Notes: generated by a model not told the origin, from the letters alone. DNA of 64,000 nt from Streptomyces yatensis (GCF_018069625.1 NZ_CP072941.1:1364001-1428000), one strand, 5' to 3'; numbered from the stretch's first letter, positions 35,524 to 46,878 are shown. Numbers and translations are program-made.

Positions 35524-36369
35524 CTACGACGCCCCGGCTCCCGGCTCCCGCTCCAGGTCCACTTCGCGCGCCTCCTCCAGCCCCCGCTCCCCCGCCTGCC
35601 CCCGCTGCCGCGCCTGCTCCCCCGCCCGCTCCTGTTCGCGCTCCAGCTCCGCCAGCGCCAGCAGTTGCTCGACGGTCATGTCCTCCGGGATCGGCACCGG
35701 CGCCGGGGTGCGCAGCGGCGGCTGCCAGCCCTCCTCCGGGGCCCACCGCCGTATGATCCGGGCCGGTGCCCCGGCCACCACGGCGTGGTCGGGCACCTCG
35801 CCCCGTACGACCGCGCCCGCCGCGACCACCACATTGCGGCCCAGCCGCGCCCCGGGCAGGATCACCGCGCCCGCGCCCAGCCAGCTGCCGGGGCCGATGT
35901 GGACGGGCGCGGAGCGCGGCCATTGGCGGCCGATGGGCTGCTCCGGATCGTCGTAGGAGTGGTTGTCGCTGGTCACATAGACGTACGGGCCGCAGAAGAC
36001 ATCGTCGCCGAATTCCACGGGCACCGACGCGATCACATGGCTGCCCCGGCCCAGCACCACGCCGTTGCCGATGCGCAGCACCGGATCGGGGCCGAGGTCC
36101 ACACCGGGCATCATCCCGGCGGTGAGGGTCACCTGCTCGCCGATGACGCAGTGCTCACCGAGCTCGATCCACGGCTCGCCGAAGAGGGTGCCCTGGGGGA
36201 ACGCCAGCCGGGTGCCGACGCCGATGCGGCCGAACCGGTACGGGCCGGGGCGCTCGGCCGTCACCGCGCCGGCGCGCTGCACGGCGCGCCAGCCGCGGTG
36301 GACCAGACGGGAGGTGACGCGCCGGCGCCAGCCCCGCCAGGATGAGAACAGGTTCTCGTTCTTCGGCAT
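35524..36369 (-). CDS. Hexapeptide-repeat O-acetyltransferase
   Basis: 281 aa, left-handed beta-helix protein. Hexapeptide turns run from about residue 55 to 210 (LGEHCVIGEQVTL, IGNGVVLGRGSHVIA, FGDDVFCGPYVYV, LGAGAVILPGARLG), with the catalytic-type His in SDNHSYDD. The last 60 residues form a charged Glu/Gln/Arg helix. It resembles sugar or antibiotic O-acetyltransferases; the substrate is unknown. It lies between cobL and the FhuF-like gene on the same strand but has no evident cobalamin role. Confidence 0.82.
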   Translation of the reverse strand: MPKNENLFSSWRGWRRRVTSRLVHRGWRAVQRAGAVTAERPGPYRFGRIGVGTRLAFPQGTLFGEPWIELGEHCVIGEQVTLTAGMMPGVDLGPDPVLRIGNGVVLGRGSHVIASVPVEFGDDVFCGPYVYVTSDNHSYDDPEQPIGRQWPRSAPVHIGPGSWLGAGAVILPGARLGRNVVVAAGAVVRGEVPDHAVVAGAPARIIRRWAPEEGWQPPLRTPAPVPIPEDMTVEQLLALAELEREQERAGEQARQRGQAGERGLEEAREVDLEREPGAGAS

Positions 36370-36447
36370 TCGCCCACCGTATCGGCCGCTCGGGAGGCCG
36401 TCAGCGTCACCCCGGCGTCCCATAAGCGCTCCCCCTGAGCGCTCCCG

Positions 36448-37191
36448 CTAGGCGCTCCCCCGTCCCGGGGCCTCGCGCAGGACGCAGTCGCCGCACAACC
36501 CGCCGCCGGGCACGCGGTAGTAGAGACAGCAGGTGTGGCGCCGGTAGCCGAGCGGCGCGGTGCTCAGGGTGCCGGCCTCGCGCAGCGGCGGGTGGACCAG
36601 CTGGGCGCGCGCCAGCTCGGTGGCCCGGTCCGCCGCCTCGGCGTGGCCGTGCGCCCGGCACCAGTCGTGCAGCACGCGCAGCGAACCGGCCAGCGCCGAG
36701 GCGGCGTTGCCCCACAGCAGCCGCTCCGAGACCCGGTAGGCCCGTCCGATGGCGTGGTGCAGCGGCATCAGATGGACGAACGCCGCGGTGCCCACCTGAC
36801 CGGCGAGTCCTCCCGGTTCGCCCATCACCTGCGGCACGCCGGGCCACCACAGGTCGTCGGGGGCGACTCGCCCGGGGTTCCACCACAGCCGGTCGGGCCG
36901 GAGGTGCGGCACCCGGCCGGCGAGGGCCGCCGGGCCGAGCGTGAGCGACCACACCCGGGCGGCGAGGCCCTGGAAGGCGAGCGAGGCCGCGACCCTCGGC
37001 TCATCGGTGCGCAGGCTCGCGGCGACCGCCTCGACCCGGGCGCTCAGCACCGGCCCGGCGGCGCCCTCGCCGGTCAGCCGGTACGCCTCGCCGATCGGTA
37101 CGTACCCCTCCTCGCGGGGGTCGCCGCTCCCGGTACGCAGGGTGAAGAACGGCCCGACCCGCGCCGCGTCCGGCAGCGGCGCCTCATTCAC
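36448..37191 (-). CDS. FhuF-like [2Fe-2S] ferric-reductase domain protein
   Basis: 247 aa. The C-terminus carries the exact FhuF cysteine pattern C-C-x10-C-x2-C (TCCLYYRVPGGGLCGDC); upstream are the Trp-rich segments WWNPGRVAPDDLWWP. FhuF proteins reduce siderophore-bound iron in the cytoplasm. GTG 37191 overlaps the meaB stop by 8 nt, so it is coupled to meaB. That placement suggests either iron supply or a reductive role near B12 enzymes; the second is inference. Confidence 0.88.
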   Translation of the reverse strand: MNEAPLPDAARVGPFFTLRTGSGDPREEGYVPIGEAYRLTGEGAAGPVLSARVEAVAASLRTDEPRVAASLAFQGLAARVWSLTLGPAALAGRVPHLRPDRLWWNPGRVAPDDLWWPGVPQVMGEPGGLAGQVGTAAFVHLMPLHHAIGRAYRVSERLLWGNAASALAGSLRVLHDWCRAHGHAEAADRATELARAQLVHPPLREAGTLSTAPLGYRRHTCCLYYRVPGGGLCGDCVLREAPGRGSA

Positions 37192-38182
37192 CGTCGGCCG
37201 GGGCCCGGAACGCCTCCAGCAGCCGGTCGGCCGCCAGGGTGGCCGTCAGGGTGCCCTCGCGGACCCGCTGTTCCAGCTCGGGCCCGAGCCGCCGCACCTC
37301 GGGGTGGGCGTGCAGCCGGGCGAGCAGCTGGTCGCGCACCATCGACCAGGTCCAGTCGACCTGCTGGTCACGCCGCTTGGTTCGGAGCGCGCCGGTGGCC
37401 TCCAGCACCCGGCGGTGCTGCTCCAGGCGCTCCCACACCACGTCGAGCCCGGTGGACTCGCGGGCGCTGCAGGTGAGCACCGGCGGGTTCCAGGGCGCGT
37501 CCGCGGGTTGCAGCAGCCGCAGCGCGCCCGCCAGTTCACGGGCCGCCGACTTGGCCTCCCGCGCGTGGGGGCCGTCGGCCTTGTTGATGGTGACCACGTC
37601 GGCCAGCTCCAGGACGCCCTTCTTGATGCCCTGCAGCTGGTCGCCGGTGCGGGCCAGGGAGAGCAGCAGGAAGGAGTCGACCATATTGGCCACCGCGGTC
37701 TCGGACTGGCCCACGCCCACGGTCTCCACCAGCACCACGTCATAGCCCGCGGCCTCCATGACGACCATGGACTCGCGGGTGGCGCGGGCGACCCCGCCCA
37801 GCGTCCCGGCGCTGGGCGAGGGCCGTACGAAGGCGTCGGGGTCGACCGCCAGCCGCTCCATCCGGGTCTTGTCACCCAGGATGGAGCCGCCGGTGCGGGT
37901 CGACGACGGGTCGACGGCGAGCACCGCGACCTTGTGGCCGGTCCCGGTGAGCATCGTGCCCAGGGCGTCGATGAAGGTGGACTTGCCCACCCCGGGCACC
38001 CCGCTGATGCCGATCCGCCGCGCCCCGCCGGTGTGCGGCAGCAGCTCGACCAGCAGCCGCTGGGCGAGGTCGTGGTGGTCGGGCCGGGTGGACTCGACGA
38101 GCGTGATCGCACGGGCGATGTACGCGCGCTTGCCGTCGAGCACGCCCTTGGCGTACTCCTCGATGTCGATCGTCCGCGGCAT
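37184..38182 (-). CDS. meaB: MeaB, G-protein chaperone of methylmalonyl-CoA mutase
   Basis: 332 aa, ArgK/MeaB family. P-loop GVPGVGKSTF, switch segments VDPSSTRTGGSILGDKTRM and ETVGVGQSE, NKAD base motif and the C-terminal dimerisation arm. It protects MutAB and gates adenosylcobalamin loading. ATG 38182 (MPRTIDIEEYAKG) matches the family start, but only 5 nt separate it from a MITE-like element, so its native promoter and ribosome-binding region were probably displaced. An in-frame ATG at 38209 lies inside the element. Confidence 0.95.
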   Translation of the reverse strand: MPRTIDIEEYAKGVLDGKRAYIARAITLVESTRPDHHDLAQRLLVELLPHTGGARRIGISGVPGVGKSTFIDALGTMLTGTGHKVAVLAVDPSSTRTGGSILGDKTRMERLAVDPDAFVRPSPSAGTLGGVARATRESMVVMEAAGYDVVLVETVGVGQSETAVANMVDSFLLLSLARTGDQLQGIKKGVLELADVVTINKADGPHAREAKSAARELAGALRLLQPADAPWNPPVLTCSARESTGLDVVWERLEQHRRVLEATGALRTKRRDQQVDWTWSMVRDQLLARLHAHPEVRRLGPELEQRVREGTLTATLAADRLLEAFRAPADGE

Positions 38183-38187
38183 GGCCT

Positions 38188-38348
38188 TAGGGGGTGTCTC
38201 GCGGATCATGCCGGGCTCGCGGCGCCCGGCACGCGCATCCGCCGCGTTGTCGTCGTCGCACGCAGCGCCGCTGCGCTCTCCTCCTCCGCCTTGCGGCTGC
38301 ACGCACCAGGCGCCGCTCCCTGATCCGGCCTGATCCACAAGACACCCC

Positions 38349-38351
<3 letters not shown>
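38188..38351. mobile_element. 164-bp MITE-like inverted-repeat element
   Basis: Perfect 12-bp ends TAGGGGGTGTCT (38188-38199) and AGACACCCCCTA (38340-38351). Homology of the arms extends inward with a few mismatches (GGATCA, GCCGG and GGCGCC are shared). It has no coding capacity. It fills exactly the space between mutB and meaB: the mutB stop TAG is the terminal CTA of the right end. The TA at each end suggests TA target specificity. The parent transposon is not identified. Confidence 0.75.
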
Positions 38352-40576
<2,225 letters not shown>

Positions 40577-40580
<4 letters not shown>

Positions 40581-42460
40581 GCCACCCCCATGGTGTTCAG
40601 AGCCGAGGAGAGCACCTCGACCGCGTCGCAGCCCGCGAAGACGTATCCGTCCACTCCGGCCCGTTCGTACTCATCCTGTTGTGTGCCCGGCCGTCCGGCC
40701 AGGTAGACCCGGGTCGCCCCGGCCGCCTTCAGCCGCTCGGCCACGGCGGCCGCCTCCTGCTCGTACAGCTTGTCGCTGGAGCACAGGCAGGCGACGCGGG
40801 CGCCGCTGGCGGCGAACGCCTCGGCGACCGTCTCCGCGGTCACGGTGGCGGGTTCGTGGACCGCCTCGATCCCGCCCGCCTGGAAGAGGTTGGCGGCGAA
40901 GGAGGCGCGGGCGGTGTGCGCGGCGGCGGGGCCCAGCGCGGCCAGGAAGATCCTGGGCCGGCTGCCCTCGGCCGCCAGCTGGGCGTCGGCGCGGGTGCGC
41001 AGCGCCTCGTACGCCTCGTCGCGGCGCACCCTCGGCAGTCCGCCGCCGGGCGGCTCCGGGACGGGCTCGCGCTCGACGGGCCGCTCGGCGAGGTTCGGGA
41101 ACTCGCTGACGCCGGTGATCGGCTCCTTGCGGCGGGCGAGGTCGCGGCCGCGGCGCGCCCAGGTCTCGGCGAGCCGGTCGCGGACCAGCCCGGAGGCGAG
41201 GGCCGCGGCCATTCCGCCGGCGCGCTCGATCTCCTGGAACCAGGCCCAGGCGGCGCGGGCGACGTCGTCGGTGAGCTTCTCGACGTACCAGGAGCCGCCG
41301 GCCGGGTCGATCACCCGGGCCAGATGCGACTCCTCCAGCAGGATCGTGGAGGTGTTGCGGGCGATGCGGCGGGCGAAGTCGTCGGGGAGGCCGATCGCGC
41401 TGTCGAAGGGCAGCACGGTGACCGCGTCCGCGCCGCCGACGCCCGCGGCGAGGGTGGCCACGGTGGTGCGCAGCATGTTCACCCAGGGGTCGCGCCGGGT
41501 CATCATCACCGGGGAGGTCACCGCGTGCTGACGCTGGGCGCGCGCCTGGGAGGGCGCCCCGCACGCCTGCGCCACCCGCGCCCACAGGCGGCGGGCGGCC
41601 CGGAGCTTGGCGATGGTGAGGAACTGGTCGGCGGTGGCCGCGTAGCGGAACTCCAGCTGGGCGCAGGCGGCTTCGACGCTCAGCCCGGCCTCGGTGAGGG
41701 TGCGCAGATACGCCACCGCGGCGGCGAGGGAGCAGCCGAGCTCCTGGGCCGCCCCGGCGCCGGCCTCGTGGTACGGCAGGGCGTCCACGGCGAAGGCGGT
41801 CACCCCGGGGTGGTCGCGGTGGCAGATCCCGGCGAGGTCGGCCGCGGCGGCCAGCTGAGCGGCCAGGCCGTCGTCGCGTCCGGTGCGGGCGGCGAGCCCC
41901 AGCGGGTCCGCGCCGAGGTTGCCGAGCGCGGCGCCGGGCGGCACCTCGCGGCCGGCGTAGAGCCGCAGCAGGGCGCGGGCGGCGTCCTCGAAGTCGGCGC
42001 CCGCGTCGAGGGCGACGGGGGCGAGGTCGAGGTAGACCCCCTTGAGCGCCTCGGGGAGGGCGTCCACGGGCACTCCCGCCGCGCCGGCCGCGAGCCAGAC
42101 CGAGCCGGCGCCGTTCTCCAGGTCGGCGAGGATCGCCTGGTTGGTGCGCGCCGGATCGGGGTGGGCGTGGCGCTGGCGTACGTCCCAGCCGGACACGGCG
42201 GAGCCCTCGGCCCGGCCGCCGCGCACGAAGGGCGCGAAGCCGGGGAATCCGGCGTCCTGGGGGGCGTCTTCGGCGGTGTAGAGGGGGTGGACGGTGATGC
42301 CGTCCTCGAGCGCGGTCGCGAGGGCCTCTTCGGCCTCGGCGCCCACGGCGTCCGATGTGCCGGTTTTGCGCAGCACGCCTTCGACGAGGTGGCGCCATTG
42401 GTCTCGCGTCACTTCAGGGAAATCGTCGGCTAGGGGAAGCCCGTCGGGCAGGACCGTCAT
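40577..42460 (-). CDS. mutA: Methylmalonyl-CoA mutase small subunit
   Basis: 627 aa, paralogue of MutB that forms the heterodimer without binding B12: the DxHxxG ligand motif is absent ([16 protein letters not shown]), as expected for MutA. The barrel part keeps [21 protein letters not shown] and [35 protein letters not shown] segments in shortened form. ATG 42460 matches the family start ([16 protein letters not shown]). Oddly, no Shine-Dalgarno precedes it; the 9 nt before the start read CCTCCTCCT, the complement of one. Confidence 0.96.
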
Positions 42461-42472
42461 AGGAGGAGGCTA

Positions 42473-42547
42473 ATGGGGTCCGCTAAAGCCGGAGCAGTGG
42501 TTCAGGCTGTGAGCTTACTCTCTAGTGATCTCAGGGGTGAGCACTAG
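42473..42547 (+). CDS. Candidate 24-aa ORF divergent from mutA
   Basis: ATG 42473 is preceded by AGGAGGAGG and a 3-nt gap, an unusually strong site. It encodes MGSAKAGAVVQAVSLLSSDL followed by RGEH, including a TTA codon. A GC hairpin followed by TTTTT lies 145-195 bp downstream on the same strand. It could be a leader peptide or a small regulatory transcript; coincidence is quite possible. Confidence 0.25.
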   Translation: MGSAKAGAVVQAVSLLSSDLRGEH

Positions 42548-42692
42548 GGAATTCAACAGTGGCGCCCGCCCACGGCCGGGGCGGGTGAGGCCGATGGGCC
42601 CGGCCCGGGGTGCGGAACGGGCGCCCGTGGTCGACGACGGCCCGGGATGCCGACCGGCCGCTCGGACATGGGATCGCCTGGCGCACACAGAG

Positions 42693-42744
42693 GCCCGCCC
42701 GGTGCGACGGGGGATGCACACCGGGCGGGCTCGAAGACCTTTTT
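42693..42744. terminator. Intrinsic terminator with T-run
   Basis: Perfect 12-bp stem GCCCGCCCGGTG (42693-42704) / CACCGGGCGGGC (42719-42730). On the + strand a TTTTT (42740-42744) follows after 9 nt. It lies beyond the 3' end of the minus-strand P450 gene, so it may end that transcript, but the T-run orientation fits a plus-strand transcript better. Confidence 0.65.
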
Positions 42745-42793
42745 ACCGCATCGGCGGGGGGTTATGCATCAAAAGCGTGTTCGCTTCCCCGGT

Positions 42794-44023
42794 TCACCAT
42801 GCGACAGGCAGCGAGATCAGGCCACGCGCGCGGATCGACGGCCGCCACCGGAGCTGCTCCCTCGGGACGTCCAGCCGCAGCCCCGGAAAACGCCGAACCA
42901 GCGCGGCCAGAGCGATTTCCATCTCCATCCGGGCCAGGGGTGCGCCGAGGCAGTAGTGGATGCCGTGGCCGAGCGCAAGGTGACCGGACCGGCCAAGATG
43001 TGGATTGAACTCGTCCGGATCCTTGAACTGGGCGGGGTCGCGGTGCGCCGAGGCCAGCGAGAGCAGCACGGTCTCCCCTGCGGGGATGGTCACACCGCCG
43101 ATCTCGATCTCCTCGAGCGGGAAGCGGCGGATCCCCAGCGATGCGGGGCCCTCGTACCGCGCCAGTTCGTCGAAGGCGGCCGCGAGACCGCCCGGATCCG
43201 CGCGCAGCTCCTGGAGGACCGCGGGGTGGTCGAGCAGGGTGAGCACCGAGTTGGCGATGAGGTGGACGGTGTTCTCGTAGCCCGCGAGGAGGATGAGGAA
43301 GGCCAGCGAGGTCAGTTCGTCCTCGGTGAGCCTGCCGTCGCCGTCCCCGGCCTCGTCGTCGCGGACCCGGATCAGATCCGAGAGCAGATCGTCCCCGGGC
43401 TCGGCGCGCTTCTTCGCGATCAGCTCGGTGTAGAAGCGGAGCATGCTGCCGACCGCTTCCTTCGCCGCCCGCGGCCGCGTCGGATCGGGGGTGATCAGGG
43501 CGTCGCTCCAGGCCCGGAAGTCGCGCCGGTCGCGCTGCGGGACGCCGAGCAGATCGCAGACGACGATGATGGGCAGCTGTCCGGCATAGGCGGTGAGCAG
43601 GTCCGCGCGGCCGTCGGGCGCGATGGTGTCGAGCAGCTCGTCGGCGATCCGCCGGACCGGTTCGCGCATCCGCTCCACGCGGCCGGGGGTGAACGCCTTG
43701 ACCACCAGCCGGCGCACCCGGGTGTGGTCCGGCGGGTCCATGTTGAGCAGATTGGCGTCGAGGGCGGGCGGCAGGGAGAAGCCGCTGTAGTTGCCCGGGG
43801 CGGCGTGGCGCTTGTCCAGGGCCAGGCGCGGATCGGCGAGCAGCCGCCGCACATCCTCGTAACGGGTCACCAGCCAGGCGGGTCGTCCGTCGGTGCCGGC
43901 GATCCGATGGACCGGGCCGGCTTCGCGGAGCGTGGCCAGGGCCGGGTAGAGGTCCTCGATCATCGGGGCGGGGTCAACGAGCTCCGGGCCGTCCGTTCCG
44001 GCGGCGTGCGCGGTGTTCTGCAT
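42794..44023 (-). CDS. Cytochrome P450
   Basis: 409 aa, soluble bacterial class. I-helix LLAGYENT, K-helix ExxR as ELAR, heme loop GHGIHYCLGAPLAR with the ligand Cys near residue 356, and the meander NPHLGRSGHLALG. Family-level look is CYP105/107. ATG 44023 has CGGGAT just upstream. It lies 190 bp after the 7-TM protein gene on the same strand and may belong to that locus, or be independent; no ferredoxin gene is adjacent. Confidence 0.93.
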   Translation of the reverse strand: MQNTAHAAGTDGPELVDPAPMIEDLYPALATLREAGPVHRIAGTDGRPAWLVTRYEDVRRLLADPRLALDKRHAAPGNYSGFSLPPALDANLLNMDPPDHTRVRRLVVKAFTPGRVERMREPVRRIADELLDTIAPDGRADLLTAYAGQLPIIVVCDLLGVPQRDRRDFRAWSDALITPDPTRPRAAKEAVGSMLRFYTELIAKKRAEPGDDLLSDLIRVRDDEAGDGDGRLTEDELTSLAFLILLAGYENTVHLIANSVLTLLDHPAVLQELRADPGGLAAAFDELARYEGPASLGIRRFPLEEIEIGGVTIPAGETVLLSLASAHRDPAQFKDPDEFNPHLGRSGHLALGHGIHYCLGAPLARMEMEIALAALVRRFPGLRLDVPREQLRWRPSIRARGLISLPVAW

Positions 44024-44214
44024 GGATCCCGACTCTAGGCGGTGGCGTCCTCCGGGCCTGAACGGGTGGGGCGTTTCGGCCCGTCCGGGCGATGCGCACA
44101 GATGCGCGTGGTGGTGGCCGGGAGGCGGCGCCGGGGCTGAATCCCCCCGGCGCCGCCTGTGCCACGGGCGGCCCCGACCCCCGTCCAGGGCCACCTCGTC
44201 TGTGATCCCCCCGT

Positions 44215-45435
44215 TCACCGCCGCTGTGCGGCGGTCCCCTCCCTCAGTTCCGCGAGCACCTCGTCCACGAGCGGCAGGTGGTAGACGTCGGCGACGCGGG
44301 CCAGATGCTCGTGCTCCTCCACCAGTTCGGCCCCTGTCGTCATCACCACGCTGTCCGCCGCGGACTCCGGCACATGTCCCGCTGCTTGATTCAGCAAACC
44401 GCGTCTGAGCGCCGCTGCTTCCACTACGGCAGCAAGTTGCCAATCGTCGAGTCGCGCCGCGCCGGCCTTGACATGCGCGATCTCCAGGGCGCCGGCCTCC
44501 ACATGGCGCCGTACGCCGCGCTGGACGTCGCGGATCTCCGCCATCTGACGGTTGGCCCGCCACTCGAGGTCCGCGAACGGCCACCAGCCGCTCCAGCGGG
44601 AGTGCCCCATGGACACCTCGGGGGCCTGCGCGGTGACCTCCCGCCACAGCGGCCGCAACCGCCGGAAGCGGCGCCACGCGGACGCCCGGGGCCCCACGGC
44701 CGGGATGGCGAAACCGGCCAGCACCAGGAGCGCCGCGACCGAAGCGGTCAGCGGGGCGACCCCGTTGGAGAGCCAGTACAGCTCACGGCCCGCCCAGGAG
44801 AAGACGAAACCGATCAGCTTGCAGGCGCAGTACGCCAGTCCCAGCCAGCATCCGGCGGCCAGCACCCGCAGCCCCCGGGCCAGCCATGAGCCGCGCAGGC
44901 TGGCGGCGTAGCGCGGGCAGAGGATGCCGAGCCCCGCCAGACCGGCTCCGAAAATGGCCAGATACAGCACCAGGAAGAGGACCACTCCCGGGGCGTCGGC
45001 GTAGGCGGTGCTGAAGTCGCGGGGGTGCTCGACCGCGTCCGGGCGGCCGACCGCGAAGCCGATGATGGCCACGGTCCATGCCACGGCCACGGCGGCGACC
45101 ACCACGACGGGCCGCGCCGCCGACCCCGTCCAGCGCAGCAGCAGCACCAGGGCGCCGGTGGCGAACACCACGACGGAGGAGTAGAGGAAGACCATGGCGA
45201 GATTGGCGACGCCCACCAGGCCGTCGAACCAGCGGTAGACGCTGGGCGCCGAGAGCAGGAAGACATTCGCCACGGCCGCGGTCATCACACAGGCCAGGCC
45301 GAGATCGGCGTTGGCGCGGTCGCGGAACCAGGCCCGGGCCTTGTAGCCGGCCATCGTCCAGGCGGCGGCGCCGAAGCAGAGATAGACGAGGTCAAACACC
45401 GGTGTCACCGCCCGGTTCACCGCGTACGCCACCAT
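44215..45435 (-). CDS. 7-TM protein with cytoplasmic tail (MAB_1171c-like)
   Basis: 406 aa. Seven hydrophobic segments (first FDLVYLCFGAAAWTM, last TASVAALLVLAGFAIPAV) occupy residues 10 to about 255, followed by a 150-residue soluble helical tail with WWPFADLEWRANRQMAEIRD. Proteins of this type are annotated as putative transporters, but seven helices plus a tail would also suit a receptor. ATG 45435 overlaps the peptidase gene by 44 nt, so the two are coupled. The start is uncertain because no good ribosome-binding site is seen. Confidence 0.78.
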   Translation of the reverse strand: MVAYAVNRAVTPVFDLVYLCFGAAAWTMAGYKARAWFRDRANADLGLACVMTAAVANVFLLSAPSVYRWFDGLVGVANLAMVFLYSSVVVFATGALVLLLRWTGSAARPVVVVAAVAVAWTVAIIGFAVGRPDAVEHPRDFSTAYADAPGVVLFLVLYLAIFGAGLAGLGILCPRYAASLRGSWLARGLRVLAAGCWLGLAYCACKLIGFVFSWAGRELYWLSNGVAPLTASVAALLVLAGFAIPAVGPRASAWRRFRRLRPLWREVTAQAPEVSMGHSRWSGWWPFADLEWRANRQMAEIRDVQRGVRRHVEAGALEIAHVKAGAARLDDWQLAAVVEAAALRRGLLNQAAGHVPESAADSVVMTTGAELVEEHEHLARVADVYHLPLVDEVLAELREGTAAQRR

Positions 45436-46018
45436 CGGCACCGCCCGTGCGGTCGGCCCCGTGGGCGTGGTCGGCGCGGTCGGTGCGGACGTGGCGCAGC
45501 GCCGGGCCGAGCGCGGCGGCGAGTTCGGCCGCCCGGCCCTGGAGCGGCAGCCCGTGGTCCGGCGAGGTCGGCACCACATGCTCCATCAGCAGCGTGCCCA
45601 GCACCTCGGTCTCGCGTTCGGTGAGGTTGTCGTAGCAGTGGTGGCGGGCGAAGTCCGGGGTCATCCCCAGCCGGCGCATCGCGGTGGTCACATCGACGGA
45701 CGGCGTCCACATCCGCAGCGCGTCCTCGGTGACCGCCGGGTCCTGCTCGTGTCCGAGCAGGAGATGGCCGATCTCATGCAGCACGATGTGGATTTGGTGC
45801 CAGGGGGACGTCCTGAGCTCGTAGAAGATCCAGTAGTCCTCGTCGGTGGAGGCGGTCATCCCCGAGACCACCCCGCCCAGGCTCATCGGCACCAGGTGGA
45901 CGGGGCGTCCGACGCGGCGGGCGACGAGGTCGCACAGACCGGGCAGGTCGGTCGAGGCGGGCAGCCCGAGCTCCTTGATGAGCTGCTTGCACTGCCGCCG
46001 TATCCGGCCCACTCGCAT
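45392..46018 (-). CDS. ImmA/IrrE-like HExxH metallopeptidase
   Basis: 208 aa from ATG 46018. The zinc motif HEIGH (His81, Glu82, His85) sits in IHIVLHEIGHLLLGHE, typical of ImmA/IrrE (M78-like) peptidases that cleave XRE-type repressors. The C-terminal 30 residues are Gly/Asp/His-rich and overlap the 7-TM gene. ATG 46084 would add 22 residues and overlap the regulator gene. It directly follows an XRE regulator, the usual ImmA partner. Confidence 0.85.
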   Translation of the reverse strand: MRVGRIRRQCKQLIKELGLPASTDLPGLCDLVARRVGRPVHLVPMSLGGVVSGMTASTDEDYWIFYELRTSPWHQIHIVLHEIGHLLLGHEQDPAVTEDALRMWTPSVDVTTAMRRLGMTPDFARHHCYDNLTERETEVLGTLLMEHVVPTSPDHGLPLQGRAAELAAALGPALRHVRTDRADHAHGADRTGGADGGVRGEPGGDTGV

Positions 46019-46070
46019 GCCTGTACCACCCTCGTATCCGGTCTGCCGCCAGGAGGAGAACAGTTCCGGG

Positions 46071-46598
46071 TCATCGGCGGCCATTCGTCGCCTCACCATC
46101 CGGACCACCCGAACCGTCCGCTCCCGCGGCCCCGTTCGCACCGGGAGGCTCGGGCGGAAGGTTCATCTGCTGCCGGAACTGGGAGATGATCGTGGTGAGA
46201 CTGTCCTGGACCTCCGGCGGGAGGCCCACGGAGCGCAGCGCGATGCTGCGGACCCGCTTGTCGCGCATCGCGACAAGGAACCGTACCTCCTCCTCGACCC
46301 GCTCGGCCTGCGAAGGCGAAAGGTCGCCCAGCAGATAACCGACGGGCACGGCGAAGAACTTGGCGAGCGCCCGCAGCACATCCGGGCTGGGATTGGTGCG
46401 CTTGCCGTTGCGCAGCATCGACAGATACTGCTCGGTGACGCTCACCCCGCCGTACTCCTCGCCGCCGCTGATCTCCTCGGCGACGTGGGCGTTGGTGTAC
46501 GGCGCGCCCGGCGGGTGCATGGTGGTGAACAGGTAGGTGAGCCGGTCCGCCAGCGGGCTGTCGGCCGCGTCCGGTGACCTGTCGGCACCCGCTGCCAT
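46071..46598 (-). CDS. XRE-type helix-turn-helix regulator
   Basis: 175 aa from ATG 46598 (GAGGGG 5 nt upstream). The HTH lies near residues 20-90, with VTEQYLSMLRNGKRTNPS as the recognition region and AKFFAVPVGYLLGD typical of the Cro/CI fold. A C-terminal helical part follows, then a Gly/Asn-rich end. It heads a tight series with the HExxH peptidase and the 7-TM protein. By analogy with ImmR/ImmA, cleavage of this regulator by its neighbour is likely. Confidence 0.87.
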   Translation of the reverse strand: MAAGADRSPDAADSPLADRLTYLFTTMHPPGAPYTNAHVAEEISGGEEYGGVSVTEQYLSMLRNGKRTNPSPDVLRALAKFFAVPVGYLLGDLSPSQAERVEEEVRFLVAMRDKRVRSIALRSVGLPPEVQDSLTTIISQFRQQMNLPPEPPGANGAAGADGSGGPDGEATNGRR

Positions 46599-46736
46599 CT
46601 GCGCCCCCTCACGGCTGCTGCCGGGCTCGAACACCCTCACGGTTGGTTAAGGCGGACGATGCCGCGCGACGCATCCTGCCATGTTCATCGCACAGCACAC
46701 CAGTCCGGTGCCGAATCGTGGGGGCGGCCGACTTAA

Positions 46737-46750
46737 CTACCAGTTGGTAG
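46737..46750. promoter_or_regulatory. Inverted repeat CTACCA-GT-TGGTAG
   Basis: Six-bp perfect arms with a 2-nt spacer, flanked by AT-rich TTAA, about 140 bp upstream of the XRE start. It lies in the gap between the 56-aa peptide gene and the regulator and is a candidate operator. Confidence 0.4.
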
Positions 46751-46775
46751 CTGGGCCAAGAGGGTGATCGATCAG

Positions 46776-46856
46776 GCGAGGGAGGAGGCCGGCCGAGGGC
46801 CGCGATGTCCGCTTGCTGCCAGCGGCCGCGGCCGAGGGGCCGGTGGCCTCCCTCGC
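46776..46856. terminator. Long GC hairpin between the peptide and XRE genes
   Basis: GCGAGGGAGG (46776-46785) pairs with CCTCCCTCGC (46847-46856); inner GC-rich segments can pair further. It begins 23 nt after the peptide stop on the minus strand. It could end a short peptide mRNA or attenuate read-through into the regulator gene. Confidence 0.45.
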
Positions 46857-46878
46857 TCTCAGCGCATGCGCCGGGCCA

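Noticed and set aside
42473..42793. Larger genes in the mutA-P450 gap
   Set aside because: Frames here lack start sites and third-position bias; only the 24-aa ORF with a strong RBS and the terminator were kept.
42794..44023. P450 as a tailoring enzyme of the polyketide
   Set aside because: It is 30 kb from the PKS side, with primary-metabolism genes between, and sits in line with the XRE/ImmA/7-TM genes.
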